NCBI GenBank assembly: GCA_017616575.1
Contig: JAFZXW010000159.1
Coordinates: 1-5,416 of the forward strand
Origin: Candidatus Methanomethylophilaceae archaeon
Lineage (GTDB): Archaea > Thermoplasmatota > Thermoplasmata > Methanomassiliicoccales > Methanomethylophilaceae
Length of the DNA stretch: 5,416 bases
Direction: 5' to 3'
Numbering within the stretch: position 1 is the stretch's first letter; each line of letters begins with the position of its first letter. Below, in pieces: positions 4,917 to 5,416 of the stretch. Below the pieces are notes generated by a model, which was given only the letters and a program-made list of their open reading frames with translations, did no database searches and was not told the origin of the DNA. The translations under genes and the position numbers were made by a program.

Positions 4917-5416
4917 AGTCCTCGACGGCCAAGCTGGCTTTGGTCCTGATGTTCGTTTTGGCCCTGGCGGCGGTCCTCCTCGCGGCGGAGCATCCCAAGG
5001 ACGACGGGGAGACGTACCTTCCGTGCATGCACATAGACGCCTTCGGGACCGATGTGACGTCCAAGGACGATTACATCTCCTGCAAGATAACGGTCGAATC
5101 GTATTATCATTCGCTCTCCGACGTGGATGCGGGCGTCAAGGGGCGCGGGAACTCGACCTGGGAGCAGCCCAAGAAGCCGTACACCATCAAGTTCGACAAG
5201 AAGATGGACCTGTTCGGGAACGGGTACGCGAAGACCTGGGTCCTGATAGCCAACTATCTGGACAAGAGCATGGCCAGGAACTATCTCGCGTACACGGTGG
5301 CCGACGCCTTGGAGGTGGATTACACCACGTCCGCCCAGTTCGTGGACCTTTACCTGAACGGGGAGTACATGGGGGTCTATCTCGTGACGGAGAAGGTCCA
5401 GATCGGGGAGGACAGG
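4913..5416 (+). CDS. CotH-kinase-family protein, 3'-partial
   Basis: 168 codons are visible; the frame runs off the right edge. Residues 2-7 are polar/basic (KSSTAK) and 8-24 form a hydrophobic helix, so the protein is likely secreted or anchored outside the membrane. Family motifs follow in the usual order: VKGRGNSTWEQPKKPYTIKF (75-94), WVLIANYLDKSMARNYLAY (109-127) and VDLYLNGEYMGVYLVTEKVQ (144-163). CotH of Bacillus is an atypical kinase that phosphorylates spore-coat proteins; homologues are widespread in bacteria, archaea and eukaryotes, usually at the cell surface. The C-terminal half with the metal-binding and catalytic acidic residues lies beyond the window, so activity cannot be judged. 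TTG 4913 is the chosen start because it keeps the anchor and has a ribosome site; it overlaps the upstream stop (TTGA), arguing for coupled translation with the membrane protein. The family call is confident. Confidence 0.9.
   Translation, partial: MKSSTAKLALVLMFVLALAAVLLAAEHPKDDGETYLPCMHIDAFGTDVTSKDDYISCKITVESYYHSLSDVDAGVKGRGNSTWEQPKKPYTIKFDKKMDLFGNGYAKTWVLIANYLDKSMARNYLAYTVADALEVDYTTSAQFVDLYLNGEYMGVYLVTEKVQIGEDR

Noticed and set aside
4389..5110. Minus-strand frames opposite the membrane and CotH genes (4389-4823, 4733-5110)
   Set aside because: Low-complexity shadows (Gly/Arg/His/Gln-rich) of well-supported plus-strand genes.
1..5416. CRISPR array, insertion-sequence ends or rRNA
   Set aside because: No regularly spaced repeats, no transposase motif with terminal inverted repeats and no rRNA-like stretch were seen; the only repeats are the short palindromes near 3079-3147.

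Overview
The window looks archaeal. A 74-nt tRNA gene has no encoded CCA end, AT-rich TATA-like boxes sit about 25-30 bases ahead of genes, starts look leaderless or carry a GGAGGTGAT-type ribosome site, and one start is TTG. Two TAG codons interrupt an otherwise open frame. With the gene content, that pattern suggests a Thermoplasmata-type methanogen of the order Methanomassiliicoccales, which uses UAG for pyrrolysine. The lineage is inferred; no marker gene for it lies in the window.

Bases 1-2742 (plus strand) are one continuous reading frame broken only by TAG at 1660-1662 and 1972-1974 and closed by TGA at 2740-2742. It is also open through the left edge. Read as one protein it gives Sel1-like repeats, a winged-helix-like segment, a SAP domain, a second winged-helix-like segment, a short helical region and a C-terminal SseB-type domain. 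Neither internal segment has a convincing start site. The frame is therefore either an amber-readthrough (pyrrolysine) protein or a gene killed by two nonsense mutations.

Bases 2743-3354 are an integration scar. A short stretch with no recognisable gene is followed by the last ~58 codons of a tyrosine recombinase, then a cluster of palindromes including two copies of CCCAAACCGTTTGGG. A minus-strand tRNA with anticodon CAU (Ile2 or elongator Met) has its 3' end facing the recombinase tail. This fits a mobile element that used the tRNA 3' end as its attachment site. The left arm is visibly poorer in G+C than the right arm, so bases 1 to about 3196 may be an integrated island and the rest host chromosome.

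Bases 3355-5416 are G+C-rich, ordinary-looking chromosome. A minus-strand DUF169-family gene (3355-4161) is divergent from a plus-strand pair: a polytopic membrane protein of about 8 helices (4224-4916) and, overlapping it by 4 bases, a CotH-kinase-family protein with an N-terminal membrane anchor (from 4913, cut by the right edge). The last two are probably co-translated and may work together at the cell envelope.
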